Shown here: positions 1-9,207 of the stretch, in pieces | Numbering within the stretch: position 1 is the stretch's first letter | Layout of the letters: every line of letters starts with the position of its first letter | Program-made: the position numbers and the translations under genes | Assembly (NCBI GenBank): GCA_016882525.1 | Contig: VGPU01000002.1 | Span: 50,552 to 114,551, forward strand | Direction: 5' to 3' | Source: Cyanobacteria bacterium M_surface_10_m2_119 | GTDB lineage: Bacteria; Cyanobacteriota; Cyanobacteriia; PCC-6307; Cyanobiaceae | DNA length: 64,000 bases | Notes under the pieces: generated by a model | Databases searched by the model: none | Told to the model about the DNA's origin: nothing | What the model saw: the letters and a program-made list of their open reading frames with translations, nothing else

Positions 1-1
1 G

Positions 2-631
2 TCGGCCCTGCTGGCGGGCCCTGGCGGCACCTTCAGTCTCGCCAGTGTGTTCGCGGTGACGCCACGGCCGGCGCCGGTGCTGGGCAATGGCAACCGCCGG
101 CTGCTCTTTCCCCTGATCGGCTCGGCCGTCACCTCCAGTGAGTTCGGCTATCGCCTCCACCCCGTGCTGGGGAGCTGGCTGATGCATGCGGGCAAGGATC
201 TGGCCGCGCCCCAGGGCACCCCGGTGGTGGCCGCCCTGGCCGGTCGGGTGATGAGCAGTGGTCTAGCGGGTGGCTATGGCCTGGCCATCGAAATCGAGCA
301 CGAGAATCCACGCCGCCGCACCCTCTACGGCCACCTCAGCGAGCTCTACGTGAAGCCCGGTGACCGGGTGCGCCAGGGGGAGGTGATCGGTCGCGTTGGC
401 AGCACCGGTCTGAGCACCGGTCCTCACCTGCATTTTGAGCTGCGCCTGCCGGCCGAGGGCGGCTGGGTGGCGGTGGACCCGGGCGATCTTGACCCCGGCG
501 CTGCGGCGGCCGGCAGTGATGCGATCGCCATGCTGATGGGGCAATTGCTCCAGCGGCTGGAGCGACCCCAGGCCCGGCGAAACCTGCCGCAGCAGACTGC
601 CCTCGCCCCGTCGCCTGCCGCAGCCCGTTAG
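2..631 (+). CDS. M23 family metallopeptidase, 5' end outside the window
   Basis: This is the C-terminal part of a LytM/M23 peptidase, a zinc enzyme that cleaves peptidoglycan cross-links in the periplasm, or a degenerate cofactor of one. The zinc-site motifs are visible as MHAGKD (HxxxD) and GPHLHFE (HxH), with the usual YGH segment between them (TLYGHLSELY). The frame is open to the window edge, so the GTG at 47 in the ORF track is probably not the real start. The C-terminus is a short Ala/Pro-rich tail. Its stop overlaps the stop of the convergent ABC ATPase gene by three to four bases. Confidence 0.85.
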   Translation, partial: SALLAGPGGTFSLASVFAVTPRPAPVLGNGNRRLLFPLIGSAVTSSEFGYRLHPVLGSWLMHAGKDLAAPQGTPVVAALAGRVMSSGLAGGYGLAIEIEHENPRRRTLYGHLSELYVKPGDRVRQGEVIGRVGSTGLSTGPHLHFELRLPAEGGWVAVDPGDLDPGAAAAGSDAIAMLMGQLLQRLERPQARRNLPQQTALAPSPAAAR

Positions 632-1329
632 CGCGCGCTGGTGATCCGGCCGTCCCGGAAGTGCACCACCTGGTCAGCCCGGGCGGCGACATCGTCTTCG
701 TGGGTCACCAGCACCAGGGTGATGCCGCTGCGGTGCAGTTGGTCGAAGATGGCCAGCACCTCCTCGGTGGTGCGCGAATCGAGGGCGCCGGTGGGCTCAT
801 CGGCCAGCAACAGGGCCGGCTCGTTGATGATGGCCCGGGCTATGGCCACCCGCTGCTGCTGGCCACCGGAAAGCTGGTTGGGTTTGTTGTTCAGCCGCTG
901 TCCCAGACCCACCCGCTCCAGGGCCTCCTGGGCCCGCCGGCGCCGCTCGGCTGCCGGTACGCCGGCATAGACCATCGGCAGCATCACGTTCTCCAGGGCC
1001 GTGAGCTGGGGCAGGAGGTGAAACTGCTGGAACACAAAACCCAGCTGGTGGTTGCGCAGATCGGCGAGGGCATCGTCGTCGAGGGTTTCCACCGGCACCC
1101 CATTGAGGCGGTAGCTGCCGCCACTGGGTCGATCCAGGCAGCCGAGGATGTTCATCGCCGTGCTCTTGCCGGAGCCGGAGGCCCCCATCACGGCCAGGTA
1201 GTCGCCCTGGTTGACCCGCAGATCGAGGCCGTCCAGAGCACGCACCTGGGATTCGCCGACGCCGTAGATCTTCTCCACCCCGATGAGCTCGGCGACGGGC
1301 CGGCAGGGGGCTGGCTGGCCTGGCTGCAT
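628..1329 (-). CDS. ABC transporter ATP-binding protein, LolD/MacB/DevA type
   Basis: This 233-aa stand-alone ATPase powers an ABC transporter of the MacB/LolD/DevA class, which moves lipoproteins, glycolipids or small molecules across the envelope. It has Walker A GASGSGKST (about residues 49-57), the signature LSGGQQQRVAIARA, Walker B LLLADEPTGALDS and the H-loop LVTHE. Its ATG overlaps the ndhB stop by one base (TGATG), so it is probably translated with ndhB. No permease lies next to it. An HlyD/MacA-type adaptor occurs about 44 kb away in this window, but nothing in the sequence links the two. The substrate is unknown. Confidence 0.9.
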   Translation of the reverse strand: MQPGQPAPCRPVAELIGVEKIYGVGESQVRALDGLDLRVNQGDYLAVMGASGSGKSTAMNILGCLDRPSGGSYRLNGVPVETLDDDALADLRNHQLGFVFQQFHLLPQLTALENVMLPMVYAGVPAAERRRRAQEALERVGLGQRLNNKPNQLSGGQQQRVAIARAIINEPALLLADEPTGALDSRTTEEVLAIFDQLHRSGITLVLVTHEDDVAARADQVVHFRDGRITSAR

Positions 1330-2903
1330 CAGCTCAGGGCTGCCTGAAGGAGAGGGGTCCCCGCCACGGCCTGGCTGGCCCAGGTGAACAGGGGGCTCGA
1401 GAGGATGCCGCCAACAGCGGTCACGATCACACAGCCCACCAGAGCCGTGCGCAGAGCGGGAAGACCGGGCACGCGCCAGTTGATGGCCGGGTAGGCCTTC
1501 ACCACATCGGAGGCTTCCTGGGGCTCCTTCACCACCATCATCTTGATCACCGAGATGTAGTAGTAGATCGAAACAACGGAGGTGAGCAGGCCCACAACCA
1601 CCAGCAGGTATTGGCCATCGGCCCAGCCCGCGAAGAAGAGATAGATCTTGCCGAAGAAGCCCAGCATCGGCGGAATACCTCCCAGGGAGAGGAGGCAGAG
1701 GCTGAGGCCCAGGGTGATCAGAGGATCCTTCTGATAGAGACCGGCATAGTCGCTGATCCGGTCACTGCCGGTGCGAAGCGAGAAGAGGATGATGCAGGCG
1801 AAGGCCCCCAGATTCATGAACAGGTAGGCCGCCATGTAGAGCACCATGGCGGCATAGCCGTCCTCGGTGCCGCACACCAGGCCGATCATCACAAAGCCGG
1901 CCTGGCCGATGGAGCTGTAGGCCAGCATCCGCTTCATGGAGGTCTGGGCCAGGGCCACCACATTGCCCAGCACCATGCTCAGCAAGGCCAGCACGGTGAA
2001 CAGCAGCTTCCACTGGGTGTCGAAACTGCCGAAACAGCCCACCAGGATGCGCAGGGCGAGGGCGAAGCCGGCGGCCTTGGAGCCCACCGAGAGGAAGGCC
2101 ACCACCGGCGTGGGCGAACCCTCGTACACGTCGGGGGTCCACTGGTGGAAGGGCACCGCGGCAATCTTGAAGGCCACCGTGGCAAGCACGAACACCAGGG
2201 CCAGGGCGGCGATCGGTGAGGTGCTGGTCTGCAGGGCCACGCCCACAGCCTCCAGGCTGGTGGAGCCGCCCGTGAGGCCGTAGAGGAGAGAGGCGCCGTA
2301 GAGAAACACGGCCGCGGCGGCCGAACCCACCAGCAGGTACTTGAGCGCGGCCTCGGAACTGCGGGCGTCGCGCTTCATGTAGCCCGAGAGCAGGTAGCTG
2401 GCCACCGAGAGGGTTTCCAGCGACACGAAGATGCTCACCAGGTCGGTGGAGCCGCACAGGAACATGGCCCCGAGGGTCGCCGCCAGCAGGATCGCCGCGT
2501 ATTCGCCTACCGGCGTGCCGCTGCGCTCCACATAGCGCCAGCTGAGCATCAGGGTGATCAGGGTGGAGGCGGCCACCACGGCCCGGAAGGCGACCGCCAG
2601 GTTGTCGGCCAGGAAGCTGCCGAGGAACGAGGGGGCCAGGTCGGGGGCGCTCCACTGCAGAGCCAGCAGCACCAGGGCACCCCCCAGACCGGCGTAGCTG
2701 ACGGGTGGCACCCAGCGGCTGGCCGCCTTTTCGCCAGCCAGATCCACCAGCAGGCAGAGCACCAGAGCCAGCAGCACCGCCCCCTCCGGCGCAATGGCGG
2801 CGGCATTGAGCTGCAGGGCCAGGCTCGAGACGCCTGTGCCGTTGCCGATGGCGTCAACCGCCGGATTGACCGCGGTGAGGAGGGCGCCGGGCAGGGACAT
2901 CAC
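1329..2903 (-). CDS. ndhB: NAD(P)H-quinone oxidoreductase subunit 2 (NdhB)
   Basis: NdhB is a proton-pumping antiporter-like membrane subunit of thylakoid NDH-1. The complex takes electrons from ferredoxin to plastoquinone in respiration, cyclic electron flow and CO2 uptake. The 524-aa product is almost entirely hydrophobic, with about 14 membrane segments. It carries conserved proton-channel sequences such as [21 protein letters not shown] and [19 protein letters not shown]. The length matches the cyanobacterial family. It is divergent from topA, and the ABC ATPase start overlaps its 3' end. The ATG at 2903 opens a normal N-terminus. Confidence 0.97.
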   Translation of the reverse strand: MMSLPGALLTAVNPAVDAIGNGTGVSSLALQLNAAAIAPEGAVLLALVLCLLVDLAGEKAASRWVPPVSYAGLGGALVLLALQWSAPDLAPSFLGSFLADNLAVAFRAVVAASTLITLMLSWRYVERSGTPVGEYAAILLAATLGAMFLCGSTDLVSIFVSLETLSVASYLLSGYMKRDARSSEAALKYLLVGSAAAAVFLYGASLLYGLTGGSTSLEAVGVALQTSTSPIAALALVFVLATVAFKIAAVPFHQWTPDVYEGSPTPVVAFLSVGSKAAGFALALRILVGCFGSFDTQWKLLFTVLALLSMVLGNVVALAQTSMKRMLAYSSIGQAGFVMIGLVCGTEDGYAAMVLYMAAYLFMNLGAFACIILFSLRTGSDRISDYAGLYQKDPLITLGLSLCLLSLGGIPPMLGFFGKIYLFFAGWADGQYLLVVVGLLTSVVSIYYYISVIKMMVVKEPQEASDVVKAYPAINWRVPGLPALRTALVGCVIVTAVGGILSSPLFTWASQAVAGTPLLQAALS

Positions 2904-3022
2904 AGCGGCTCTAGGGCCAGGGTTTGTTGCGCGTGACTGTAGCGGCGCTGTTCCCGGCCTTCCTGGTCCGCCACTTCCGGACGGGTGGTGCGATAAAGAG
3001 GGAAGCGGTCGTCCACCTGCCT

Positions 3023-5785
3023 GTGGGTCACACCCTCGTCATCGTTGAGAGCCCCACGAAGGCCCGCACCATCCGCGGCTTCCTTCCCAAGGACTTCAAG
3101 GTGGAAGCCTCCATGGGGCACGTGCGCGACCTGCCCAACAACGCCAGTGAGATCCCGGCGGCCCACAAGGGCGAGAAGTGGGCGAACCTCGGCGTGAACA
3201 CCGCCAACAACTTCGAGCCCCTCTACGTGGTGCCGAAGGACAAGAAGAAGGTGGTGAAGGAGCTCAAGGACGCTCTCAAGGGGGCCGACCAGCTGCTGCT
3301 GGCCACCGACGAAGACCGGGAAGGGGAATCGATCAGCTGGCACCTGCTGCAGCTGCTCAATCCGAAGGTGCCCGTCAAGCGGATGGTGTTCCACGAGATC
3401 ACCAAGGAGGCGATCGGCCGGGCCCTGGAGCAGACCCGCGAGCTCGACATGGAGCTGGTGCACGCCCAGGAGACCCGGCGCATCCTCGATCGGCTGGTGG
3501 GCTACACCCTCTCTCCGCTGCTGTGGAAGAAGGTGGCGTGGGGGCTCTCCGCCGGCCGCGTGCAGTCGGTGGCGGTGCGCCTGCTCGTGCAGCGCGAACG
3601 GGCGCGCCGGGCCTTCAAAAGCGGCAGCTACTGGGACCTCAAGGCCCGGCTGGAGCAGGGCGGCAGCGGTTTTGAGGCCAAATTGAGCCAGCTGGGCGGC
3701 GTGAAGATCGCCGGCGGCAGCGATTTCGACGAGAGCACCGGCGCCCTCAAGGCCGGCAGCAAGGTGCGCCTGCTCGCCGAAGCCGAGGCCCGCCAGCTGC
3801 GCGAGGCGGTGCTGGCCGCCCCCTGGTCCGTGGCGGCGGTGGAGGAGAAGCCCACCGTGCGCAAGCCGGTGGCCCCCTTCACCACCAGCACCCTGCAGCA
3901 GGAGGCAAACCGCAAGCTGCGACTCTCGGCCCGCGAAACCATGCGCACGGCCCAGGGGCTCTACGAGCGCGGCTTCATCACCTACATGCGCACCGACTCG
4001 GTGCACCTGAGCGAGCAGGCGATCAGCGCCGCCCGCAGCTGCGTGGCCGCCAAATATGGCCAGGAGTATCTGAGCCCCAGCCCGCGCCAGTTCTCCACCA
4101 AGGCCCGCAACGCCCAGGAGGCCCACGAGGCGATCCGCCCGGCCGGTGAGAGCTTCCGGGATCCCAGCGCCACCGGCCTCGATGGCCGCGACCTGGCCCT
4201 CTATGAGCTGATCTGGAAGCGCACCGTCGCCTCCCAGATGGCCGACGCCAAGCTCACGATGCTGAGCGTGGATCTGGAGGTGGATGGCGGAGCACTGGGC
4301 ACCGCCAGCTTCCGGGCCAGCGGCAAGCGCATCGATTTTCCCGGCTTTTTCCGTGCCTATGTGGAGGGCTCCGACGATCCCGATGCGGCGCTGGAGGGTC
4401 AGGAGGTGCTGCTGCCGGCCCTGAACACCGGCGACCAGCCCGGCTGCCGGGAGGTAGAGGCCCTCGGCCACCAGACCCAGCCCCCCGCCCGCTACAGCGA
4501 GGCGGCTCTGGTGAAGATGCTGGAGAAGGAGGGCATCGGCCGCCCCTCCACCTACGCCTCGATCATCGGCACGATCGTCGACCGGGGCTACGCCACCCTG
4601 TCCGGCAATGCCCTCACCCCCAGCTTCACCGCCTTTGCGGTGACGGCCCTGCTGGAGGAGCACTTTCCGGACCTGGTGGACACCAGCTTCACCGCCCGGA
4701 TGGAGAACACCCTCGATGAGATCTCCCACGGCCAGGTGCAGTGGCTGCCCTACCTGGAGAGCTTCTACAAGGGTGAGAAGGGCCTGGAGGCCCAGGTGGC
4801 CCAGCGCGAGGGCGACATCGATCCCGGCGCCTCGCGCACCGTGGAGCTGGAAGGGCTGCCCTGCGTGGTGCGTATCGGCCGCTTCGGTGCCTATCTGGAG
4901 GCCAAGCGCGTGGCCGACGACGGCAGCGAGGAGCTGCTCAAGGCCACCCTGCCCCAGGAGATCACCCCGGCCGACCTCGATGCCGAGAAGGCCGAGCTGA
5001 TTCTCAAGCAGAAGGCCGATGGGCCCGAGGCGCTCGGCGAGGATCCCGAGACCGGCGAGCTGATCTACCTCCTCTTCGGCCAGTACGGCCCCTACCTGCA
5101 GCGGGGCCAGGTGAGCGATGAGAACCCCAAGCCCAAGCGCGCCTCCCTGCCCAAGGGGGTGAAGCCGGAGGAGCTGAAGCTGGAGGATGCCCTGGGCCTG
5201 CTGCGCCTGCCGCGCCAGCTGGGCGAGCATCCCGAGGGCGGCAAGATTGAGGCCGGCCTGGGCCGTTTCGGTCCCTACGTGGTGCACCACAAGGGCAAGG
5301 GCGAAAAGGATTACCGCTCCCTCAAGGCCGAGGACGACGTGCTGATGGTGGGGCTCTCCCGCGCCCTGGAGCTGCTGGCGATGCCCAAGCGGGGCCGGGG
5401 CGGCCGCACCGCCCTCAAGGATCTGGGCACCCCCGAGGGCGCCGATGAGGCGATTCAGCTGTTCGATGGCCCCTATGGCCTCTACGTGAAGCAGGGCAAG
5501 GTGAACGCCTCCCTGCCGGAGGGCACCACCGCCGACACCATCACCCTGGAGCAGGCCCTGGAGCTGCTCGCGGCCAAGGCGGCCAGCGGCAAGGCCAAGG
5601 GCCGCAAGCCGAGTGCGAAATCCGCCGCCGGCAAGTCGCCTGCAGGCCGATCGACGGCCGCCAAGGCGAGCACCGCCAAGGCTTCCGCAGCCAAGACGGC
5701 GGCGGCGAGGAAGACGCCTGCCACCACCAAGACAGGCCGTCTGCGTGCCAGCGCCGTGCGGGTGATCAAGGCGGCCGATAGCTGA
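3023..5785 (+). CDS. topA: DNA topoisomerase I (type IA)
   Basis: This enzyme relaxes negative supercoils by transient cleavage of one strand. The Toprim domain starts at once ([14 protein letters not shown], with DEDREGE near residue 100), and the active-site tyrosine sits in [10 protein letters not shown]. Toprim-associated C-terminal repeats follow ([31 protein letters not shown]). I see no Cys4 zinc fingers. The last 70 or so residues are a Lys/Ala/Ser-rich, histone H1-like tail. The ORF-track TTG at 2924 adds an unconserved leader; the GTG at 3023 gives [14 protein letters not shown], the expected family start, and about 920 aa. The small lipoprotein gene starts inside its stop codon (TGATG). 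Confidence 0.95.
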   Translation: MGHTLVIVESPTKARTIRGFLPKDFKVEASMGHVRDLPNNASEIPAAHKGEKWANLGVNTANNFEPLYVVPKDKKKVVKELKDALKGADQLLLATDEDREGESISWHLLQLLNPKVPVKRMVFHEITKEAIGRALEQTRELDMELVHAQETRRILDRLVGYTLSPLLWKKVAWGLSAGRVQSVAVRLLVQRERARRAFKSGSYWDLKARLEQGGSGFEAKLSQLGGVKIAGGSDFDESTGALKAGSKVRLLAEAEARQLREAVLAAPWSVAAVEEKPTVRKPVAPFTTSTLQQEANRKLRLSARETMRTAQGLYERGFITYMRTDSVHLSEQAISAARSCVAAKYGQEYLSPSPRQFSTKARNAQEAHEAIRPAGESFRDPSATGLDGRDLALYELIWKRTVASQMADAKLTMLSVDLEVDGGALGTASFRASGKRIDFPGFFRAYVEGSDDPDAALEGQEVLLPALNTGDQPGCREVEALGHQTQPPARYSEAALVKMLEKEGIGRPSTYASIIGTIVDRGYATLSGNALTPSFTAFAVTALLEEHFPDLVDTSFTARMENTLDEISHGQVQWLPYLESFYKGEKGLEAQVAQREGDIDPGASRTVELEGLPCVVRIGRFGAYLEAKRVADDGSEELLKATLPQEITPADLDAEKAELILKQKADGPEALGEDPETGELIYLLFGQYGPYLQRGQVSDENPKPKRASLPKGVKPEELKLEDALGLLRLPRQLGEHPEGGKIEAGLGRFGPYVVHHKGKGEKDYRSLKAEDDVLMVGLSRALELLAMPKRGRGGRTALKDLGTPEGADEAIQLFDGPYGLYVKQGKVNASLPEGTTADTITLEQALELLAAKAASGKAKGRKPSAKSAAGKSPAGRSTAAKASTAKASAAKTAAARKTPATTKTGRLRASAVRVIKAADS
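5580..5760 (+). repeat. Lys/Ala-rich low-complexity coding repeat at the topA 3' end
   Basis: Codons for Ala, Lys, Ser, Thr and Gly alternate in AAK/AKA-like units ([22 protein letters not shown]). The segment follows the last Toprim C-terminal repeat and looks like an unstructured, positively charged DNA-binding tail. It stays in frame with topA throughout. Confidence 0.7.
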
Positions 5786-6282
5786 TGGGCAGCCGGCAGC
5801 TGGTGATGGGGCTCGGGCTGGCGGTGGCGGTGGCCGGATGCAGTGGCACGCCATTGGGCGAGCGTCTCAGCGCCAGCTTTCCCCAGGCCGGCGGCGGCTC
5901 CGCTCCCCAGGCCGCGCCAGCAACGCCGGCACCTTCGCCGGCTCCGGGCCCTCCCTCCGCCGGCTCTGCCGCCCCCACGCCTGGCCCCCCAGCAGCCCCC
6001 AAGCCGACCCGGCCCGCGGAGCGTTCCCAGGGCCCCTCCCCCAGGCCAGCCAGCCAGCCAGCTCCGGCTGCCAAGGCCCTGCCACCGGCGCCCTACAGGC
6101 TCACCCTGCGCCTGCCGGCCGCCGATCCTGCAGCCCCTGCCGAGGCGGTCACCCAGGCCCTCAGGGCAGCAGGAGTCTCATTTGAGGTGGAGCGGATCGA
6201 GCAGGCTCCTCCAGCTCCCGCCAGCCCTGTGATGTCAGCACCGGCCCCTGCCACGTCCCAACCGGCTCCCCCTCCCCGCTGA
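5785..6282 (+). CDS. Small proline-rich putative lipoprotein
   Basis: This is a 165-aa protein I cannot place in a named family. The N-terminus [21 protein letters not shown] is a lipoprotein signal peptide with lipobox VAGC, so the mature protein should be lipid-anchored at about Cys19. Residues 30 to about 100 are Pro/Ala-rich and probably disordered. A short segment follows (YRLTLRLPAADPAAPAEAVTQALRAAGVSFEVERIEQ) that could form a beta-alpha-beta unit, then another Pro-rich tail. Its ATG overlaps the topA stop. The DUF2232 and cobT genes follow on the same strand. Confidence 0.7.
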   Translation: MGSRQLVMGLGLAVAVAGCSGTPLGERLSASFPQAGGGSAPQAAPATPAPSPAPGPPSAGSAAPTPGPPAAPKPTRPAERSQGPSPRPASQPAPAAKALPPAPYRLTLRLPAADPAAPAEAVTQALRAAGVSFEVERIEQAPPAPASPVMSAPAPATSQPAPPPR

Positions 6283-6347
6283 TCCCGCCCAGCAACCCGG
6301 TCGATCGATCCAGCCCAACGCCTCCATCCCTCTGCCTCACCCCGCTG

Positions 6348-7019
6348 ATGGCTGTGCCCCCATCCCGTTCCCCCCGCGGTGGCCAGCTCAGTGCCCGCCA
6401 GGCCCGCCAGCTGATGGACACCGCCTACCTGGCTGCCGCCACGGGGCTTCTCTGGGTCGCGCTCTACTACCTGCCCGTCGGCAGCCCCCTCTTTCGCCTG
6501 GCCCTTCCCCTGCCACTCACCCTCCTCCAGTTGCGCCATGGCTGGCGCTGCGCCGTGGAGGGTCTGCTGGTCACGGCCCTGCTCCTGGTGGCCTTGATGG
6601 GCCCGATCCGCGGCCCCCTGGTCGTCTTCCCCTATGGCCTTCTCGCCCTCTGGCTCGGCTGGTGTTGGCGACGGCGCACCAGCTGGTGGCTGAGCTGGGG
6701 AGTGGGCAGCGTGATCGGCACCCTCGGATTTCTCGTGCGCGTGGCGGTGCTGTCGGTGATGGTGGGTGAGAACCTCTGGGTGGTGATCACCACCGCCGCT
6801 GCGGGCCTGCTCGAGCGCCTCGCCGGTGGGGTGGGCCTGGCCGCAGCTGTGGATCTGGCCCAGGTGCAGGTGGCCGCAGTGCTGCTGGTGTGGGTGCAGA
6901 ACCTGATCATCGTGCTCGCGCTCCACGCGGTGGCCTATTGGATCTTTCCGCGCCTGCAGGCTCCGATCAGCGAGCCTCCTGCTGCTCTGCGGGCTCTGGT
7001 GGCACTGGATCCACTCTGA
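6348..7019 (+). CDS. DUF2232 family membrane protein
   Basis: This 223-aa integral membrane protein has about six hydrophobic segments (for example LLVTALLLVALMG, VGSVIGTLGFLVRVAVLSVMVG and AAVLLVWVQNLIIVLALHAVAYWIF). The pattern resembles the DUF2232/YybS-type family, which is common in cyanobacteria and sometimes likened to ECF transporter substrate-binding subunits. A charged N-terminal segment of about 25 residues precedes the first helix. It lies directly before cobT, so a link to cobamide or vitamin handling is possible but rests only on position. The function is unknown. Confidence 0.7.
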   Translation: MAVPPSRSPRGGQLSARQARQLMDTAYLAAATGLLWVALYYLPVGSPLFRLALPLPLTLLQLRHGWRCAVEGLLVTALLLVALMGPIRGPLVVFPYGLLALWLGWCWRRRTSWWLSWGVGSVIGTLGFLVRVAVLSVMVGENLWVVITTAAAGLLERLAGGVGLAAAVDLAQVQVAAVLLVWVQNLIIVLALHAVAYWIFPRLQAPISEPPAALRALVALDPL

Positions 7020-7038
7020 TGCCGTTCCCCCTGGTGCC

Positions 7039-8142
7039 GTGATGCAGGCCGCCCAGCCGCCCCCGCAGTGGCAGCGCAGCCGGGTCCTGCTCCTGCTGGC
7101 GGCCACCGAGACCGCGGCCGTGCCGGGTATCTCCGCAGCCGGAGCGACCCCAGCCTCCCGCCTGGGTACCGCGGCCGCCGACGCCGAGCTTCTGCTGCGC
7201 GGTCCGGGGCCGGGGCGTCCCCATGCCCTGCCCCCGCTGCCGGCCGGGGTGAGCCCAGCCCTGATCAGCCATGTGGTGCTGCGGGAGCTGGGGCTGCTGG
7301 AGCGACTGGTCGTGGCAGACCTGGGCTGTGCCGTTGCGCCCGCCGTCCCCCACCTGCGCCTGCCGGGCCAGGAGGGCGACGGCCCTGCCCGCTGCCTGAG
7401 CAGTGGGCAGGCCATGGCTCTGGAGCGGGTGGAGGCGCTGCTGGCCAGGGGCAAGGCCTGGGGCCAGGCCTTGCCGCCTGGGGACCCTCTGGTGCTGGCC
7501 GAATGTGTGCCGGGTGGCACCACCACCGCCCTGGCCGTGTTGCGCGGGCTGGGGCTGGCCGCCGATGGGCTGGTGAGCGGCAGCCTGCGCCGCAGCGCCC
7601 ACGCCCTCAAGGCGGCCTTGGTGGATCAGGGTCTGGCCGCTGCAGCCCTGGAGGGCGAGAGCACTGTGCCGGCCAGGGTGCTGGCGGCGGTGGGTGACCC
7701 GATGCAGCCCCTGGCGGCCGGGTTGTTGCTGGCCGCCGCAGGCCGGGGTGTGCCCGTGCTGCTCGCCGGCGGCAGCCAGATGGCAGCGGTGCTGGCGGTG
7801 GCCCTGGCCCTGGCGTCTCCAGCCCAGCGCGCCCGGTTGGCGGCCGCCACCTGGCTCGCCACCACCGCCTGGGTGGCGGAAGAGCCCGAGAGCGACCTTG
7901 AGCGCTTGCTGGCCCTGATCGCCGCCCGCTGGCAGGTGGAGCCGCGCCTGCGGGTGGCCGGGCTGCGATTCCATGCCTGCCGCAGCGCCGCCCTGCAGGA
8001 TTTCGAGCGGGGCTTCGTGAAGGAGGGAGTGGGTGCTGGCGGCCTGGCCTGGATCTGGCAGCGCCTCGGGCGTGATCCAGCGGCCCTGGCCGAGGCCTGT
8101 GATCGGGCCTGCACACACTTGTTCGCCGAGGCCGGTGCTTAG
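7039..8142 (+). CDS. cobT: CobT-type nicotinate-nucleotide phosphoribosyltransferase
   Basis: CobT activates the lower-ligand base of cobamides by transferring ribose phosphate from nicotinate mononucleotide. Cyanobacteria of this group are known to make pseudocobalamin, so adenine may be the base used. The 367-aa product resembles the cyanobacterial/archaeal branch. It has the Gly-rich segments LAECVPGGTTTALAVLRGLGL, VGDPMQPLAAGLLLAA and VPVLLAGGSQMAAVLA, and the GFVKEGVGAGGLAW stretch near the C-terminus. It starts at GTG 7039 or the adjacent ATG 7042, 19 bases after the DUF2232 gene. A second cobamide gene, cobM, lies near 33 kb. Confidence 0.85.
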   Translation: MMQAAQPPPQWQRSRVLLLLAATETAAVPGISAAGATPASRLGTAAADAELLLRGPGPGRPHALPPLPAGVSPALISHVVLRELGLLERLVVADLGCAVAPAVPHLRLPGQEGDGPARCLSSGQAMALERVEALLARGKAWGQALPPGDPLVLAECVPGGTTTALAVLRGLGLAADGLVSGSLRRSAHALKAALVDQGLAAAALEGESTVPARVLAAVGDPMQPLAAGLLLAAAGRGVPVLLAGGSQMAAVLAVALALASPAQRARLAAATWLATTAWVAEEPESDLERLLALIAARWQVEPRLRVAGLRFHACRSAALQDFERGFVKEGVGAGGLAWIWQRLGRDPAALAEACDRACTHLFAEAGA

Positions 8143-8152
8143 GGTTCGGCCC

Positions 8153-9181
8153 ATGCCCGCTCCCGCCGATCCACTGCTGCGCCGTCGCCAGTTCCTCCAG
8201 CTGGGACTGGGCGCCTCGGCTCTGCTGGCTCTGCCTGGCTGCCGCACGGATGGGGCCCAGGAGCTGCTGGGGGCTGCCGGGGAGCAGCCAGCCAGCTGGC
8301 TGCGGGATCTTCCCAGGGGCTGGCGCAGCCGGAGCCTGCCCGATCCAGCCGCTGTGCTGGCTCGCCTGCAGCCCGGAGCACCAGGGCCGGTTCCTGCCCT
8401 GGTGGGTCTGGGCGACGGCTGGGCTTCCACCCAGCCCCCTACCCACTGGCGCCCCCTGGAGGCGGCGCCCTTGTTGGAGCGTCTGGCGGCCTGGGCCGCC
8501 CCCGTGAGCCGCCTTTTCGCCGCGCCGGGACAGCCGGCCTTCGCCTTCCCCTGGGCCTACAGCCCCTGGGTGCTGGCCTTGCGCTCCCGGGGTGTCCTGG
8601 CCGCCCGCGGGGCGGAGGGCTGGTCGTTGCTGCTCGATCCCAGCCTGCGGGGGCGACTGGTGCTGCCGTCGAGCCCTCGCGTCTGCATCGAGCTGATGGG
8701 CCGGGATTTCGAGCGCATCCAGGCGCTGCGCCGCCAGGCCCTGGCCCACGATGATCGCCATGGCCTCAACCTGCTGCTGAGCGGCAAGGCTCAGGCAGCG
8801 GTGCTGCCGCTGCGGCGGTTGCTTCCGCTCCTGCGCCGGGATCAGCGCCTGGCGGTGGTGCTGCCCGAGGGTGGTGCGCCCCTGAGCTGGCAGCTGCTGC
8901 TGCGCCCCGCCGGCAGCGCCGCCCCTGCTCCGCTCGATTGGATGGCCGCGGCCCTGGAGGCCCCCCTGCTGCCGGCGCTGCTGCAGGGGGGCTGGGTACC
9001 TCCCCTCCCTCGGGCGGTTCTGGAGCCCCTGGTGCGGCGTTTCCCCCAGCCCATCGCCGGATTGCTGTTGCCGCCGGAGGCCTGGCTGGACCGCTCCTGG
9101 AGTCTGCCGCCGCTGAACACCGCCGAGCGCCTGGCCCTGCAGACGGTCTGGGACGCTGCCGCTCCTGATCGGCCTGCCTGA
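8153..9181 (+). CDS. Tat-type lipoprotein resembling a solute-binding protein
   Basis: This is a 342-aa exported protein. The N-terminus RRRQFLQLGLGASALLALPGC combines a twin-arginine-like motif with a lipobox (LPGC), so it is probably exported by Tat and lipid-anchored. The remainder resembles spermidine/putrescine- or iron-type periplasmic binding proteins (WAYSPWVLALRSRG, SLLLDPSLRGRLVLPSSPRVCIELM), with loose similarity only. No transport genes flank it. The ORF track begins at 8033 inside cobT; the ATG at 8153, 11 bases after cobT, places the signal peptide at the N-terminus. The ligand is unknown. Confidence 0.75.
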   Translation: MPAPADPLLRRRQFLQLGLGASALLALPGCRTDGAQELLGAAGEQPASWLRDLPRGWRSRSLPDPAAVLARLQPGAPGPVPALVGLGDGWASTQPPTHWRPLEAAPLLERLAAWAAPVSRLFAAPGQPAFAFPWAYSPWVLALRSRGVLAARGAEGWSLLLDPSLRGRLVLPSSPRVCIELMGRDFERIQALRRQALAHDDRHGLNLLLSGKAQAAVLPLRRLLPLLRRDQRLAVVLPEGGAPLSWQLLLRPAGSAAPAPLDWMAAALEAPLLPALLQGGWVPPLPRAVLEPLVRRFPQPIAGLLLPPEAWLDRSWSLPPLNTAERLALQTVWDAAAPDRPA

Positions 9182-9207
9182 TCCGGGGCCTGGGCCGGGA
9201 GCACTGC

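Noticed and set aside
2900-5854. A 984-codon open frame antisense to topA
   Set aside because: It mirrors the topA coding region. Composition is Leu/Gly/His-rich with no domain, which is typical of high-G+C antisense frames.
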